Origin: Lactovum miscens
GTDB taxonomy: Bacteria > Bacillota > Bacilli > Lactobacillales > Streptococcaceae
Assembly: GCF_014202895.1 (NCBI RefSeq)
Contig: NZ_JACHHV010000002.1
Location: 1-64,000, forward strand
Length of the DNA: 64,000 nt
Direction of reading: 5' to 3'
Shown: positions 9,091 to 17,592 of the stretch, in pieces
Layout: the number at the start of each line of letters is the position of its first letter
Position numbering within the stretch: position 1 is the first letter of the stretch
The notes under the pieces: model-generated
The model's database searches: none
Seen by the model: the letters and a program-made list of their open reading frames with translations, nothing else
Told to the model about the DNA's origin: nothing
Made by a program: the position numbers and the translations under genes

Positions 9091-9786
9091 TTATTTTTGA
9101 CCATAATATGCATCCTTGCCATGTTTCCGTAAATAATGCTTATCAAGCACACGTTGAGGCAATTCTGTCGCGTAAGAGTTAATTTGACGCGCAAGTAAAT
9201 TCATTTTGCAAATTTCCTCTAAAACTACAGCATTATAAACCGCACTTTTAGCGTCTTTCCCCCATGTGAATGGGCCATGTCCGTGTAAAAGTATTGCTGG
9301 AACGTCAAGTATTCCAAGTTCTCTTTCTCTGAAAGTTTCTGCAATTACATTGCCTGTTTCGTGTTCATATCCAGAATCAATCTCTTCTTGTGTAAGATAG
9401 CGCGTGCATGGCACAGACCCATAGAATGTGTCTGCATGGGTCGTTCCCATTGGCATCACATCCACCCCTGATTCAGCCCAAGCAGTTGCCCATGTTGAAT
9501 GTGTATGAACGATACCTCCAAGCTCTGGAAACTGTTTATAAAGAATGGCATGGGTGGGTGTGTCTGAAGATGGATTTAACTCGCCCTCAATAATATTGTT
9601 GTCCAAATCAACAACAACCATATCTGAAGGCTTTAAATCTTCGTAGCTCACACCACTTGGCTTTATTACGAAGTAACCAGACTCACGATCCATGGCTGAA
9701 ACATTCCCCCAAGTAAACTTAACTAAACCATGTTTAGGAAGTTCAAGATTCTGTTTCCAAACTTCTTCTTTTATTGCTTCTAGCAT
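9091..9786 (-). CDS. araD: L-ribulose-5-phosphate 4-epimerase
   Basis: 231-aa class II aldolase-fold epimerase giving D-xylulose-5-phosphate, which enters the phosphoketolase or pentose phosphate pathway. Zinc-binding motifs are visible: PSSDTPTH (Asp), VHTHST (two His) and LLHGHGPF (third His). WGNVSAMD near the N-terminus is the phosphate/substrate loop. Length is the normal 230 aa. It starts 9 nt after the araB stop and is 56 nt before araA. Confidence 0.97.
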   Translation of the reverse strand: MLEAIKEEVWKQNLELPKHGLVKFTWGNVSAMDRESGYFVIKPSGVSYEDLKPSDMVVVDLDNNIIEGELNPSSDTPTHAILYKQFPELGGIVHTHSTWATAWAESGVDVMPMGTTHADTFYGSVPCTRYLTQEEIDSGYEHETGNVIAETFRERELGILDVPAILLHGHGPFTWGKDAKSAVYNAVVLEEICKMNLLARQINSYATELPQRVLDKHYLRKHGKDAYYGQK

Positions 9787-9795
9787 CGATTAAAC

Positions 9796-11394
9796 TTATC
9801 CTTTCAAATTCTTAACAGCTGTTCTCTCAATATCAAGACCAGCTTTATACCTCTCGATGAAAATATTATAGCTTTCCAAATTATCTTGGCTCGGTTCAAT
9901 AGTCGTTCCCTTTAAATTAGCAAAGACTTCTTGTTGTAGATAGTTATTAAGGTCATTCTCGCCAGAACTTTCAAAAGCTGCAAGAACTGCCATCCCCCAA
10001 GCACCACCCTCACTTGCAGTTTCCATAACTGTCACAGGGGTTTGAATAGCTCCTGCGAGAATTATTTGTCCAATCTTTGGCGTCTTGAATAGACCACCGT
10101 GAGCAACTAAACCATCGATTTTAATGTTCTCTTGCTGAAGGATATCCATACCCATTCGAATTGCACCAAAGGCACTTGAAATGTGAATATTCATGAAATT
10201 AGCCAAATTAAAATGGCTATCAGGCTGTCTTACAAATAGAGGACGTCCTTCTGAGACTTGGCTAATATTCTCGCCTGAGAAATAACCATAACTCAGTAAC
10301 CCTCCCTTATCCGCATCAGCTTCAAGAGCTTTGTTAAACAAAAGAGAAAAGATTTGATCACGAGAAATATTAAGTCCTAAAGCATCTGTATATTCTTCAA
10401 AAAGTTTGATCCAAGCATTAATATCCGAAGAGCAATTATTCGCATGAACCATTCCAACCAAATGACCATTAGGCGTTGTCACCAAATCAATTTCTGGATA
10501 AACTTTGGAGAGATTCTTTTCAAGCACAATCATAGCAAAGGCTGATGTGCCTACTGAAATATTTCCTTTACGTGGTTCTACACTATTGGTTGCCACCATT
10601 CCAGTTCCAGCATCACCTTCTGGAGGGCAAAAAGGAATTCCTGCTTCAAGATTTCCAGAAAGATCAAGTAACCTCGCTCCTTCCCCACTCAAACATCCAG
10701 CATTCTCACCAGCTTGCAGAACTTTGGGAAGAATTTTATTAATCGGAACACCAGTTGCGAGCCCCTCAAAAAGTTTAATCAACTTCGGATCATAATTCTT
10801 TGTTAATGGGTCAATAGGGAACATACCTGAGGCATCGCCAATTCCAAGTACTTTTTCACCTGTTAATTGCCAATGAATATAACCAGCTAAAGTTGTAAGA
10901 TAATCAATCTGAGAAATATGCTCTTCGTGATTAAGAATCGCTTGATAGAGATGGGCAATACTCCAACGCTCTGGAATGTTAAATTGGAAAAGTTCGGTCA
11001 ATTTTTCTGCTGCTTCAGTCGTAGTTGAATTTCGCCAAGTCCTAAATGGTACTAGAAGCTCATTTGATTGATTAAATGCCATATAGCCATGCATCATTGC
11101 GCTAAATCCAATTGAAGCAACCCTCTTTAAAGTGAAGTTATATTTTATTCTTACTTCAGCAGCAAGCTCTTTATAACTTTCTCTCAAACCATTCCAGATT
11201 TCTTCTATGGAATAGGTCCAATAACCACTTTCAAGTTGGCTTTCCCACTCATAACTCCCTGAGGCGATTGTTTCAAATTTTGAGTCTATCAAGACCGCTT
11301 TAATCCTAGTTGATCCAAATTCAATTCCTAAATTTGTACGGACATTTTTTAAATCCGATACAATGCCATTAAAATCTTTTTTCATTTTGATCAT
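9796..11394 (-). CDS. araB: L-ribulokinase (FGGY family)
   Basis: 532-aa FGGY-family sugar kinase phosphorylating L-ribulose. The ATPase-fold start LGIEFGSTRIKAVLID (phosphate 1) is near residue 18, MMHGYMAF lies in the substrate region, PPEGDAGTGMVATNS in the middle and GLVAHGGLFKTP (adenosine motif) near the C-terminus. The protein resembles the lactic-acid-bacterial AraB subgroup rather than E. coli AraB. The first ATG (MIKMKK) is favoured because AGG lies 4 nt before it. First gene of the ara operon, directly behind the AraR-regulated promoter. Confidence 0.92.
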   Translation of the reverse strand: MIKMKKDFNGIVSDLKNVRTNLGIEFGSTRIKAVLIDSKFETIASGSYEWESQLESGYWTYSIEEIWNGLRESYKELAAEVRIKYNFTLKRVASIGFSAMMHGYMAFNQSNELLVPFRTWRNSTTTEAAEKLTELFQFNIPERWSIAHLYQAILNHEEHISQIDYLTTLAGYIHWQLTGEKVLGIGDASGMFPIDPLTKNYDPKLIKLFEGLATGVPINKILPKVLQAGENAGCLSGEGARLLDLSGNLEAGIPFCPPEGDAGTGMVATNSVEPRKGNISVGTSAFAMIVLEKNLSKVYPEIDLVTTPNGHLVGMVHANNCSSDINAWIKLFEEYTDALGLNISRDQIFSLLFNKALEADADKGGLLSYGYFSGENISQVSEGRPLFVRQPDSHFNLANFMNIHISSAFGAIRMGMDILQQENIKIDGLVAHGGLFKTPKIGQIILAGAIQTPVTVMETASEGGAWGMAVLAAFESSGENDLNNYLQQEVFANLKGTTIEPSQDNLESYNIFIERYKAGLDIERTAVKNLKG

Positions 11395-11414
11395 ATATCC
11401 TTATTTTCAATTTA

Positions 11415-11428
11415 TAATAGCGCTTACA
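11415..11428 (-). promoter_or_regulatory. cre site at the araB transcription start
   Basis: Minus-strand TGTAAGCGCTATTA matches the cre consensus (TGWAARCGYTWNCW) at 13 of 14 positions. It begins about where araB transcription should start, which fits CcpA repression of the arabinose operon in preferred sugars. Confidence 0.75.
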
Positions 11429-11434
11429 AAATAA

Positions 11435-11463
11435 ATGATAGCACTTACGTACGTACATGTCAA
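11435..11463 (-). promoter_or_regulatory. araB promoter
   Basis: Minus-strand -35 TTGACA (11458-11463), exact 17-bp spacer and -10 TATCAT (11435-11440). AraR box 1 lies within and over this spacer, so bound AraR would block RNA polymerase. Confidence 0.85.
11445..11460. promoter_or_regulatory. AraR operator 1
   Basis: Centre GTACGTAC at 11449-11456 within TTACGTACGTACATGT. It resembles the AraR box known from Bacillus (ATTTGTACGTACAAAT) and sits between the -35 and -10 of araB. Confidence 0.8.
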
Positions 11464-11495
11464 CACTTTTATTAGTTTTTTAACAATTTCACTAA

Positions 11496-11511
11496 TTTTG
11501 TACGTACATTT
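11496..11511. promoter_or_regulatory. AraR operator 2
   Basis: TTTTGTACGTACATTT, centre GTACGTAC at 11500-11507. It matches the AraR consensus well and is 51 bp centre-to-centre from operator 1, about five helical turns, so cooperative binding or looping is plausible. Confidence 0.85.
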
Positions 11512-11598
11512 CTAACAAGAACTTTGTAACCCATCACTCTATAAGTATTTTTAGCTATTTTAATCAATTCGCTTTTTTATAGTTTCAAAATTTGTATG

Positions 11599-11607
11599 TG
11601 TTATAAT
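11599..11607 (+). promoter_or_regulatory. araR promoter (extended -10)
   Basis: TGTTATAAT is an extended -10 element with no good -35. The preceding ATTTGTATGTG resembles an AraR half-site, suggesting autoregulation. An ATG at 11606 lies inside this element, which rules it out as the araR start. Confidence 0.6.
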
Positions 11608-11635
11608 GTACTTAAAACGAAAGACAAGGGTAGGT

Positions 11636-12721
11636 ATGAAAACTAAATATCAAAGTATTGCAGATGAAATAAGAAACCAAATCCTTTCGAATTTTTTTCA
11701 AATAGGACAAACAATTCCAGCAGAGCATCAGTTACAACATGACTATCAAGTGAGCCGTGACACAATACGTAAAGCAGTTTCCGTACTGGTTAACGAGGGA
11801 TTCCTACGCCGTGAGAAGGGTTCAGGTACCTATGTGAATGAGATTCACTACCAGAAAACTTCAACAGAAAATAAAAGCCCAAAAACAATTGGTCTGATTA
11901 CTACATACATCTCTGATTATATTTTTCCAACAATTATTCGTGGGATTGAGCAAGAACTTAATGAAAAAGGCTACTCTCTTTTGTTATCAAGTACTAATAA
12001 CAACTATGCGCAAGAAAAAAAATGCTTAGAAAAAATGATTGACTTTGGAGTGGATGGCTTAATTGTTGAGCCAACTAAAAGCAACCAATACAACCCAAAT
12101 CTTGCGACCTATGTAAATTTACGCGAGCATAACATTCCAATTGTAATGATTAACGCTGTCTATGAAGAGCTTAGTACTCCTTTTATCTGTGTTGATGATG
12201 TTCAAGTTGGTTATATAGCCACAAAAGAATTAGTTGATAATAATCATAAAAACTTATTACTTATTACCAAGCTTGACGATTTGCAAGGGAAGCTTCGTAT
12301 GAAAGGCTTCATCAAAGCTTGTGAGGAAGGTCACATTCAAATTTCTTCAGACTCAATTGTTACTTATACAACCGAAACAATCGAAACAGTATATGCGGAA
12401 GTTATCAACCACTTAAAAACGCAAAATATCACCGGAGTCGTCTGTTACAATGACATGGTTGCTAAGGTTCTGATTAATCGCCTCACCGAGCTTGGTTATA
12501 ATATACCGGAAGATTATTCTATTGTCGGAAATGATAATTCAAATCTTAGCCAGATGGGTGGGATTAGTCTTACATCGACAGAACATCCAAAAGTGCTCAT
12601 GGGAATTGATGCGGCTCGTTGGATCGTTCAAACCATTGAAGAGGGGAAGCCAGGAAAAGATATTCTCTACCAGCCAAACCTGATTCAAAGAAACTCAGTG
12701 AGAAAACTAGAAAATACATAA
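11636..12721 (+). CDS. araR: arabinose-responsive transcriptional repressor AraR (GntR/LacI chimera)
   Basis: 361-aa regulator with an N-terminal GntR winged helix (KYQSIADEIRNQIL at residues 3-16; VSRDTIRKAVSVL; GSGTYVNE) and a LacI/GalR-type periplasmic-binding effector domain (TIGLITTYISDYIFPTIIRGIEQEL onward in segments; DNSNLSQMGGISLTS near the C-terminus). This chimera is diagnostic of AraR. The start MKTKYQS is chosen over an ATG 30 nt upstream because that one lies in the promoter and AAGGG sits 5 nt before the chosen ATG. It is divergent from araBDA with AraR boxes between them. L-arabinose is the known inducer of the family. Confidence 0.95.
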   Translation: MKTKYQSIADEIRNQILSNFFQIGQTIPAEHQLQHDYQVSRDTIRKAVSVLVNEGFLRREKGSGTYVNEIHYQKTSTENKSPKTIGLITTYISDYIFPTIIRGIEQELNEKGYSLLLSSTNNNYAQEKKCLEKMIDFGVDGLIVEPTKSNQYNPNLATYVNLREHNIPIVMINAVYEELSTPFICVDDVQVGYIATKELVDNNHKNLLLITKLDDLQGKLRMKGFIKACEEGHIQISSDSIVTYTTETIETVYAEVINHLKTQNITGVVCYNDMVAKVLINRLTELGYNIPEDYSIVGNDNSNLSQMGGISLTSTEHPKVLMGIDAARWIVQTIEEGKPGKDILYQPNLIQRNSVRKLENT

Positions 12722-12753
12722 TAAAGTCTTTAATTTGAAAGATTTTACATATT

Positions 12754-12781
12754 AAAGCCCGACAAATATTTGTCAGGCTTT
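12754..12781. terminator. bidirectional terminator araR/galE
   Basis: Near-perfect inverted repeat AAAGCC..GACAAAT/ATTTGTC..GGCTTT with one mismatch, flanked by T-rich sequence on both sides, between the converging ends of araR and galE. Confidence 0.85.
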
Positions 12782-12784
12782 ATA

Positions 12785-13774
12785 TTAGTCATCATATAGA
12801 TCAGGGTGATTTTTATGCCAATTCCAGGCATTCTCAATAATATGTTCAAGATCATTTTGAGCATGCCAGTTTAAAATATTATTGGCTTTTGTTGAATCTG
12901 CTACCAGCTCATCTGGGTCTCCTGGGCGACGTTCTCCTAAAATGGACGGGATATTTTTCCCTGTTACTTTACGAGCAGTTTCAAGTACTTCAAGATTTGA
13001 GTACCCTTTTGAACTCCCTAAATTAAATTGATTTGATTTACCACCAGCTTTTAAGTATTCCAAGGCTTTTACATGAGCATTTATAAGATCTTCCATATCA
13101 ATATAATCACGAATACAAGTCCCATCAGACGTCTTGTAGTCATTGCCATAAATTGTTATAAACTCACGTTTGCCTTGAGCAACTTGAAGTATAATTGGAA
13201 TCAAATGAGTCTCATTTTTATGAGCTTCACCAATGTGACCATCACTTGAAGCACCGGCTACATTAAAGTAACGAAGCGCTACGTAAGTCATATCAGTTGC
13301 TTCAGACTGCCATTGCATCATTTTTTCCATAATTAGCTTTGACTCACCATAAGGATTGATTGGTTTTTGTGGTGTCATTTCAGTGATTGGCGAGGTTTCT
13401 GGTACTCCAAATGTCGCAGCTGTAGATGAAAATACAATATGCTTCACATCAAACTTCTGCATCGTTTCAAGTATACTAATACAGCCACCAACATTATTAT
13501 CAAAGTACATTGTTGGCTTTTCCATCGATTCACCTACGAGTGAATAAGCACAGAAATGCATAAGTCCTTCAATATTTTTTTCTTTTGCAAAAACATTATT
13601 CAAAAAATCATGGTCACGAACATCACCTTCGTAAAAACGAACATCTAATGGTAATGCTGCTCTATGTCCCGTCACAAGATTGTCAACAACTGCAACATCG
13701 TAACCTTTTTTCAACAACATCTCAACTGCATGTGAACCAACATAGCCCGCACCGCCCAAAACTATTACTGTCAT
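12785..13774 (-). CDS. galE: UDP-glucose 4-epimerase
   Basis: 329-aa SDR-extended epimerase interconverting UDP-galactose and UDP-glucose in the Leloir pathway. NAD-binding GGAGYVGSH lies at residues 7-15, the catalytic Ser/Thr region is FSSTAATFG and the active-site Tyr-Lys is in NPYGESKLI. GERRPGDPDELVAD in the C-terminal substrate domain is typical. AGGAG lies 7 nt before the ATG. It is about 100 nt downstream of the aldo/keto reductase gene and has its own promoter-like sequence, so it may be expressed with and independently of galMKT. Confidence 0.96.
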   Translation of the reverse strand: MTVIVLGGAGYVGSHAVEMLLKKGYDVAVVDNLVTGHRAALPLDVRFYEGDVRDHDFLNNVFAKEKNIEGLMHFCAYSLVGESMEKPTMYFDNNVGGCISILETMQKFDVKHIVFSSTAATFGVPETSPITEMTPQKPINPYGESKLIMEKMMQWQSEATDMTYVALRYFNVAGASSDGHIGEAHKNETHLIPIILQVAQGKREFITIYGNDYKTSDGTCIRDYIDMEDLINAHVKALEYLKAGGKSNQFNLGSSKGYSNLEVLETARKVTGKNIPSILGERRPGDPDELVADSTKANNILNWHAQNDLEHIIENAWNWHKNHPDLYDD

Positions 13775-13801
13775 CTCTTAACTCCTTATTTTGTCCACTA
13801 A

Positions 13802-13832
13802 ATTATATCAAATAAATAAACACACATCTCAA
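13802..13832 (-). promoter_or_regulatory. possible galE promoter
   Basis: Minus-strand TGATATAAT (extended -10; TATAAT at 13802-13807), with TTGAGA at 13827-13832 as a -35 at a long 19-bp spacing. Confidence 0.5.
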
Positions 13833-13873
13833 TCTTTAAAATATTTCCATATAATTATAATAAGTTAAAGTAT

Positions 13874-14887
13874 TTATAATTTTAGTGAAATTTGATCAAT
13901 CAAGAATAATTCATCTGCTGAAAACTCCAATTTATCAAGTGCCTGTAAGTTTTCCAAAATTTGCTTTGAACTACTTGCTCCAATAAGAGCCGAGCTGATT
14001 GGAGTAGACCTTGATTCTGGGCGCTTTTTCAGAACCCAAGAAATGGCCATTTGAGCAAGGCTTTGACCTCTTGAACGAGCAATATCATTGAGCTGTCTGA
14101 TTTGAACCAATCTTTCTTCCGTCATGTCCTCCTCTTTTAAAGAAGAACCTGGCTTTCTAATCCGAGAATCCTCAGGTATACCATTCAAGTACTTGTCTGT
14201 AAGCATTCCTTGTGAAAGTGGTTGAAAGGCAATTGCGCCGATTTTTTCATTCTCTAACTCATCAAGAAGTTCTGCTTCAACTCCCCTGTTAAATATTGAA
14301 TATCTAGTTTGATGTATCAAAAGTCTAAAACCAAGTTTATCTGCCACTGAAAGTGCCATTTTAGTTTGATTTGCATTATATTTCGTAATACCCACATACA
14401 AAGCCTTACCTGAATCTAGAGCAGTTTTCAAGGCACCCATTGTCTCTTCAATAGGTGTACTTGGATCTGGACGGTGAGAATAAAAAATATCTACATAATT
14501 AAGATTCATACGTTCTAAAGACTGATCAAGACTTGCCAATATCGACTTACGACTTCCCCAATCACCATAAGGACCCGGCCACATCAAGTGGCCTGCTTTC
14601 GTTGAGATAATTAATTCGTCTCGATAATTTTCAAAATCCTCGTGAAAGATCTTTCCAAAGTTAATCTCCGCTGACCCAGGTTCAGGACCGTAATTATTTG
14701 CCAGATCAAAGTGAGTGATCCCGTTATCAAAGGCCGTACGTAACATATCACGCGCATTTTCAAAGTCACCTAATGAACCAAAGTTATGCCAGAGTCCCAG
14801 CGAAATTTCTGGAAGCAGTAAACCTGAACTCCCTACCCTACGATAGGACATTTTGCCATAACGATTTATATTTGATATATATTTCAT
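13874..14887 (-). CDS. aldo/keto reductase (YghZ/MgrA-like)
   Basis: 337-aa NADPH-dependent aldo/keto reductase of the voltage-gated K+ channel beta / YghZ (L-glyceraldehyde-3-phosphate reductase) type. The catalytic tetrad is recognisable: Asp and Tyr in HFDLANNYGPEPGS, Lys in ISTKAGH, His in YSHRPDP. The cofactor region SSALIGASSSKQI is near the C-terminus. Its ATG overlaps the galT stop codon (ATGA), so it is translationally coupled to galT. It is not a Leloir enzyme; it may detoxify sugar-derived aldehydes or reduce galactose-related aldoses. That role is inference from position. Confidence 0.88.
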   Translation of the reverse strand: MKYISNINRYGKMSYRRVGSSGLLLPEISLGLWHNFGSLGDFENARDMLRTAFDNGITHFDLANNYGPEPGSAEINFGKIFHEDFENYRDELIISTKAGHLMWPGPYGDWGSRKSILASLDQSLERMNLNYVDIFYSHRPDPSTPIEETMGALKTALDSGKALYVGITKYNANQTKMALSVADKLGFRLLIHQTRYSIFNRGVEAELLDELENEKIGAIAFQPLSQGMLTDKYLNGIPEDSRIRKPGSSLKEEDMTEERLVQIRQLNDIARSRGQSLAQMAISWVLKKRPESRSTPISSALIGASSSKQILENLQALDKLEFSADELFLIDQISLKL

Positions 14888-16365
14888 ATGTTTAGAAAAT
14901 CAATAAATCTACGAAAGCCTTCTTGCCCAGTCTTATTATCTTTAAATACCCCTGCGTTTTCGAGCACTTTTAGAAAGACTTCACCGACTGCTTTTTCAAC
15001 TTTTTCGTGAACATTCTCCGTTGTAAAATTATCTTCAGCTTTTAGTTTAGTAGCCCATAGCTTGTGAATTTCAGCAATCACATTCTCTTTATTTATTAGG
15101 TACTTTTCAACTTCAATTAATTCCATCCTTAAGCGTGCTGGTAAAATAGCTAACCCCATCACTTCAATAAGCCCAATATTCTCCTTTTTGATATGTTGAT
15201 ACTCCTTATGAGGATGAAAGATACCATCAGGAAATTCCTCACTTACATTATTATCGCGAAGTACTAAATCAATCTCATAATGACCATCGCGTTTGCGAGC
15301 GATTGGCGTTATCGTATGATGCAACACACCATCTGGGGTCTTAGCAAGAATATTCAACGACTCATCGTTATATTCTTTCCATGATCCTAGAATATAATCT
15401 GATGCATCAACAAGTTCTATTTTGTTATGGCTTCTTAAACGTAAAACAGACATTGGCCAGTTCACAATTCCTACTGAGACACTAGGATATTTTACTAAAT
15501 GGACCAGTTCTCGATATTCTGCCTCGGACATAGGAAAAATATTATTTCCGGCTTGGTAATGGTCATGTGTCAAAATAGAACCACCTACAATTGGTAAATC
15601 TGCATTAGATCCAATCATGTAGTGAGGAAATAAATCTAAAAAACTAAACAAATTACTAAATGCTCTGCGATCAATGGCCATGGCCTGATGTTCTTCATAG
15701 AGCACGATAGCATGTTCGTTAAAATAAGCATACGGAGAGTACTGAAGTCCCCACTTTTGCCCATTCAGTTCCAGCCTTACAATACGATGGTTCGATCTGG
15801 CAGGCATTACTCCGGTCCCATAAAAACCTTCATTTTCTATACAAAGCTGGCATGCTGGATATGTACTTAGTCTTGTAAATTTCTCCGCAGCAATCACTTT
15901 AGGATCCTTTTCGGGCTTAGATAAATTTATAGTAATTTGCATATTACCATACTTACTTGCGTAAGTAAATTCGATATTCTTAGCAATATCACGTGTTTTA
16001 ACTTGATTGACCTGTTTGGCTAACTGATAAAAATAATTTGTGGCCACCTCAGATCCTCTATGATAATGATCCCAAAAAGCTTTATTTAGCTTGCTTGGAG
16101 TAGGAGTGATAAAATTCATTAGTTCTGACTCGAAAAACTCAGCATCTTCCACATTAAATAAAAAGTGTTCCTCCGAATAAGCAAGTAACTCATCCATTAC
16201 ATCGAGCGATTCACGCAAATTTTCATTTCTTTTAACTTCTTGCCAGTTTTGAATCCCTAAAAATCGAAGTAACTGATTGCGAAGATAAATTTCATCGATA
16301 GCTTCAATCGTGCCATTTTCTAAGGCAATATTTACAAAGTCTTGAATTGTCTGATAAATTGACAT
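14884..16365 (-). CDS. galT: galactose-1-phosphate uridylyltransferase, class II
   Basis: 493-aa class II (Firmicutes-type) GalT, which exchanges galactose-1-phosphate with UDP-glucose. Length around 490 aa separates it from the 350-aa class I enzymes. The family motif GGSILTHDHYQAGNN, with the active-site histidines, lies near residue 255, and YPACQLCIENEGFYGTG precedes it. AGAGG lies about 10 nt before the ATG. It follows galK by 14 nt and overlaps the downstream aldo/keto reductase gene by 4 nt. Confidence 0.95.
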   Translation of the reverse strand: MSIYQTIQDFVNIALENGTIEAIDEIYLRNQLLRFLGIQNWQEVKRNENLRESLDVMDELLAYSEEHFLFNVEDAEFFESELMNFITPTPSKLNKAFWDHYHRGSEVATNYFYQLAKQVNQVKTRDIAKNIEFTYASKYGNMQITINLSKPEKDPKVIAAEKFTRLSTYPACQLCIENEGFYGTGVMPARSNHRIVRLELNGQKWGLQYSPYAYFNEHAIVLYEEHQAMAIDRRAFSNLFSFLDLFPHYMIGSNADLPIVGGSILTHDHYQAGNNIFPMSEAEYRELVHLVKYPSVSVGIVNWPMSVLRLRSHNKIELVDASDYILGSWKEYNDESLNILAKTPDGVLHHTITPIARKRDGHYEIDLVLRDNNVSEEFPDGIFHPHKEYQHIKKENIGLIEVMGLAILPARLRMELIEVEKYLINKENVIAEIHKLWATKLKAEDNFTTENVHEKVEKAVGEVFLKVLENAGVFKDNKTGQEGFRRFIDFLNI

Positions 16366-16379
16366 CTCAATTTCATCCT

Positions 16380-17555
16380 CTAAAGTTTTTTAGAACCATC
16401 ACCAATTTGTGCAACATAAAATTCTGCAGGATAACCAACGACTTTTAAATATTTATCCCCTACAGCTTTTTCAAACGTGGCAATTTTTTCTGTTTTTACT
16501 AAAGCAATTGCGCAACCGCCGAAACCTGCACCAGTCATACGAGCACCAAGTACCCCTTTTTGTTTTTGAGCAGTTTCAGCCAAAGTGTCAAGTTCAATAC
16601 CTGTTACTTCATAGTCATTCTTGAGTGATTCGTGTGAAGCATTAAGCAGTTTTCCAAATTCTTTAAGGTCACCTGCCACAAAAACTTTTTTAGCAATCTT
16701 ACAACGTGTATTCTCATAAACTGCATGACGCGCTCGCTTGATCAAAATTTCATCTCCAATCAAGTTCGTATTTGCATCAAATTCCTCATTTGTGAGCTCA
16801 GCCAAAGATTGAATATCTAACTTTGTTTGAAGGCGCTCCAAAGCAATACGTGTTTCTGCAAACCGTTCATTATATTTAGATTCGGTCAAAGCACGAGATT
16901 TTTTTGTGTTCATAATTACAATAGAATAGTCTCCAAGTCTGACGGGGACCATTTCATACTTCAAGGTATTACAATCCAACAAAATAGCCTCATCTTTTTT
17001 CCCAAAACCAATCGCGAATTGGTCGAGAATACCTGAATTAACTCCAATAAATTCATTTTCAGTCTTTTGACCTAATTGAACTAATTCAAGACGAGGAACA
17101 TTTAAATGGAAAAGTTCATCCAAAATAACCCCAATTAGTAATTCAAGAGAAGCCGATGATGAAAGACCAGATGCAGTTGGAATCTCACCATAAACAAGTA
17201 GATCAAATCCCTTGTCAATTTTATAGCCAGCTCCTTGAAGCATTACAATCATTCCCTTGACGAAATTTTCCCAGCTCCCTTCAACTTTATCATTAACTTC
17301 TGACAAGTCAAACTCAATTAAGCCAATTTCTGAAAAATTTTCAGAAAATAGGCGAATCCTTTTTCCTTCACGAAGCTGAGCCAGACCAGTTGTTCCAATC
17401 GTAATAGCTGCTGGAAAAACATATCCACCGTTATAATCAGTATGCTCACCAATTAAATTAATACGACCTGGAGAGAAAAATTCTTCTATAGCTGATGCCT
17501 CCCCGAATACTTTAAAAAATTTTTCTTTTAATTCTTTTATTTTTTCTGTTGACAT
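16380..17555 (-). CDS. galK: galactokinase
   Basis: 391-aa GHMP-family kinase producing galactose-1-phosphate. The galactose-recognition signature PGRINLIGEHTDYNGG is near residues 29-44, the ATP-binding GHMP loop is PTASGLSSSAS and the C-terminal motif GARMTGAGFGGC is intact. It has a strong ribosome site (AAGGAG). Second gene of galM-galK-galT, 37 nt after galM. Confidence 0.97.
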   Translation of the reverse strand: MSTEKIKELKEKFFKVFGEASAIEEFFSPGRINLIGEHTDYNGGYVFPAAITIGTTGLAQLREGKRIRLFSENFSEIGLIEFDLSEVNDKVEGSWENFVKGMIVMLQGAGYKIDKGFDLLVYGEIPTASGLSSSASLELLIGVILDELFHLNVPRLELVQLGQKTENEFIGVNSGILDQFAIGFGKKDEAILLDCNTLKYEMVPVRLGDYSIVIMNTKKSRALTESKYNERFAETRIALERLQTKLDIQSLAELTNEEFDANTNLIGDEILIKRARHAVYENTRCKIAKKVFVAGDLKEFGKLLNASHESLKNDYEVTGIELDTLAETAQKQKGVLGARMTGAGFGGCAIALVKTEKIATFEKAVGDKYLKVVGYPAEFYVAQIGDGSKKL

Positions 17556-17592
17556 TATTTTTCTCCTTTATTTACTCACTTGTAATAAGACA

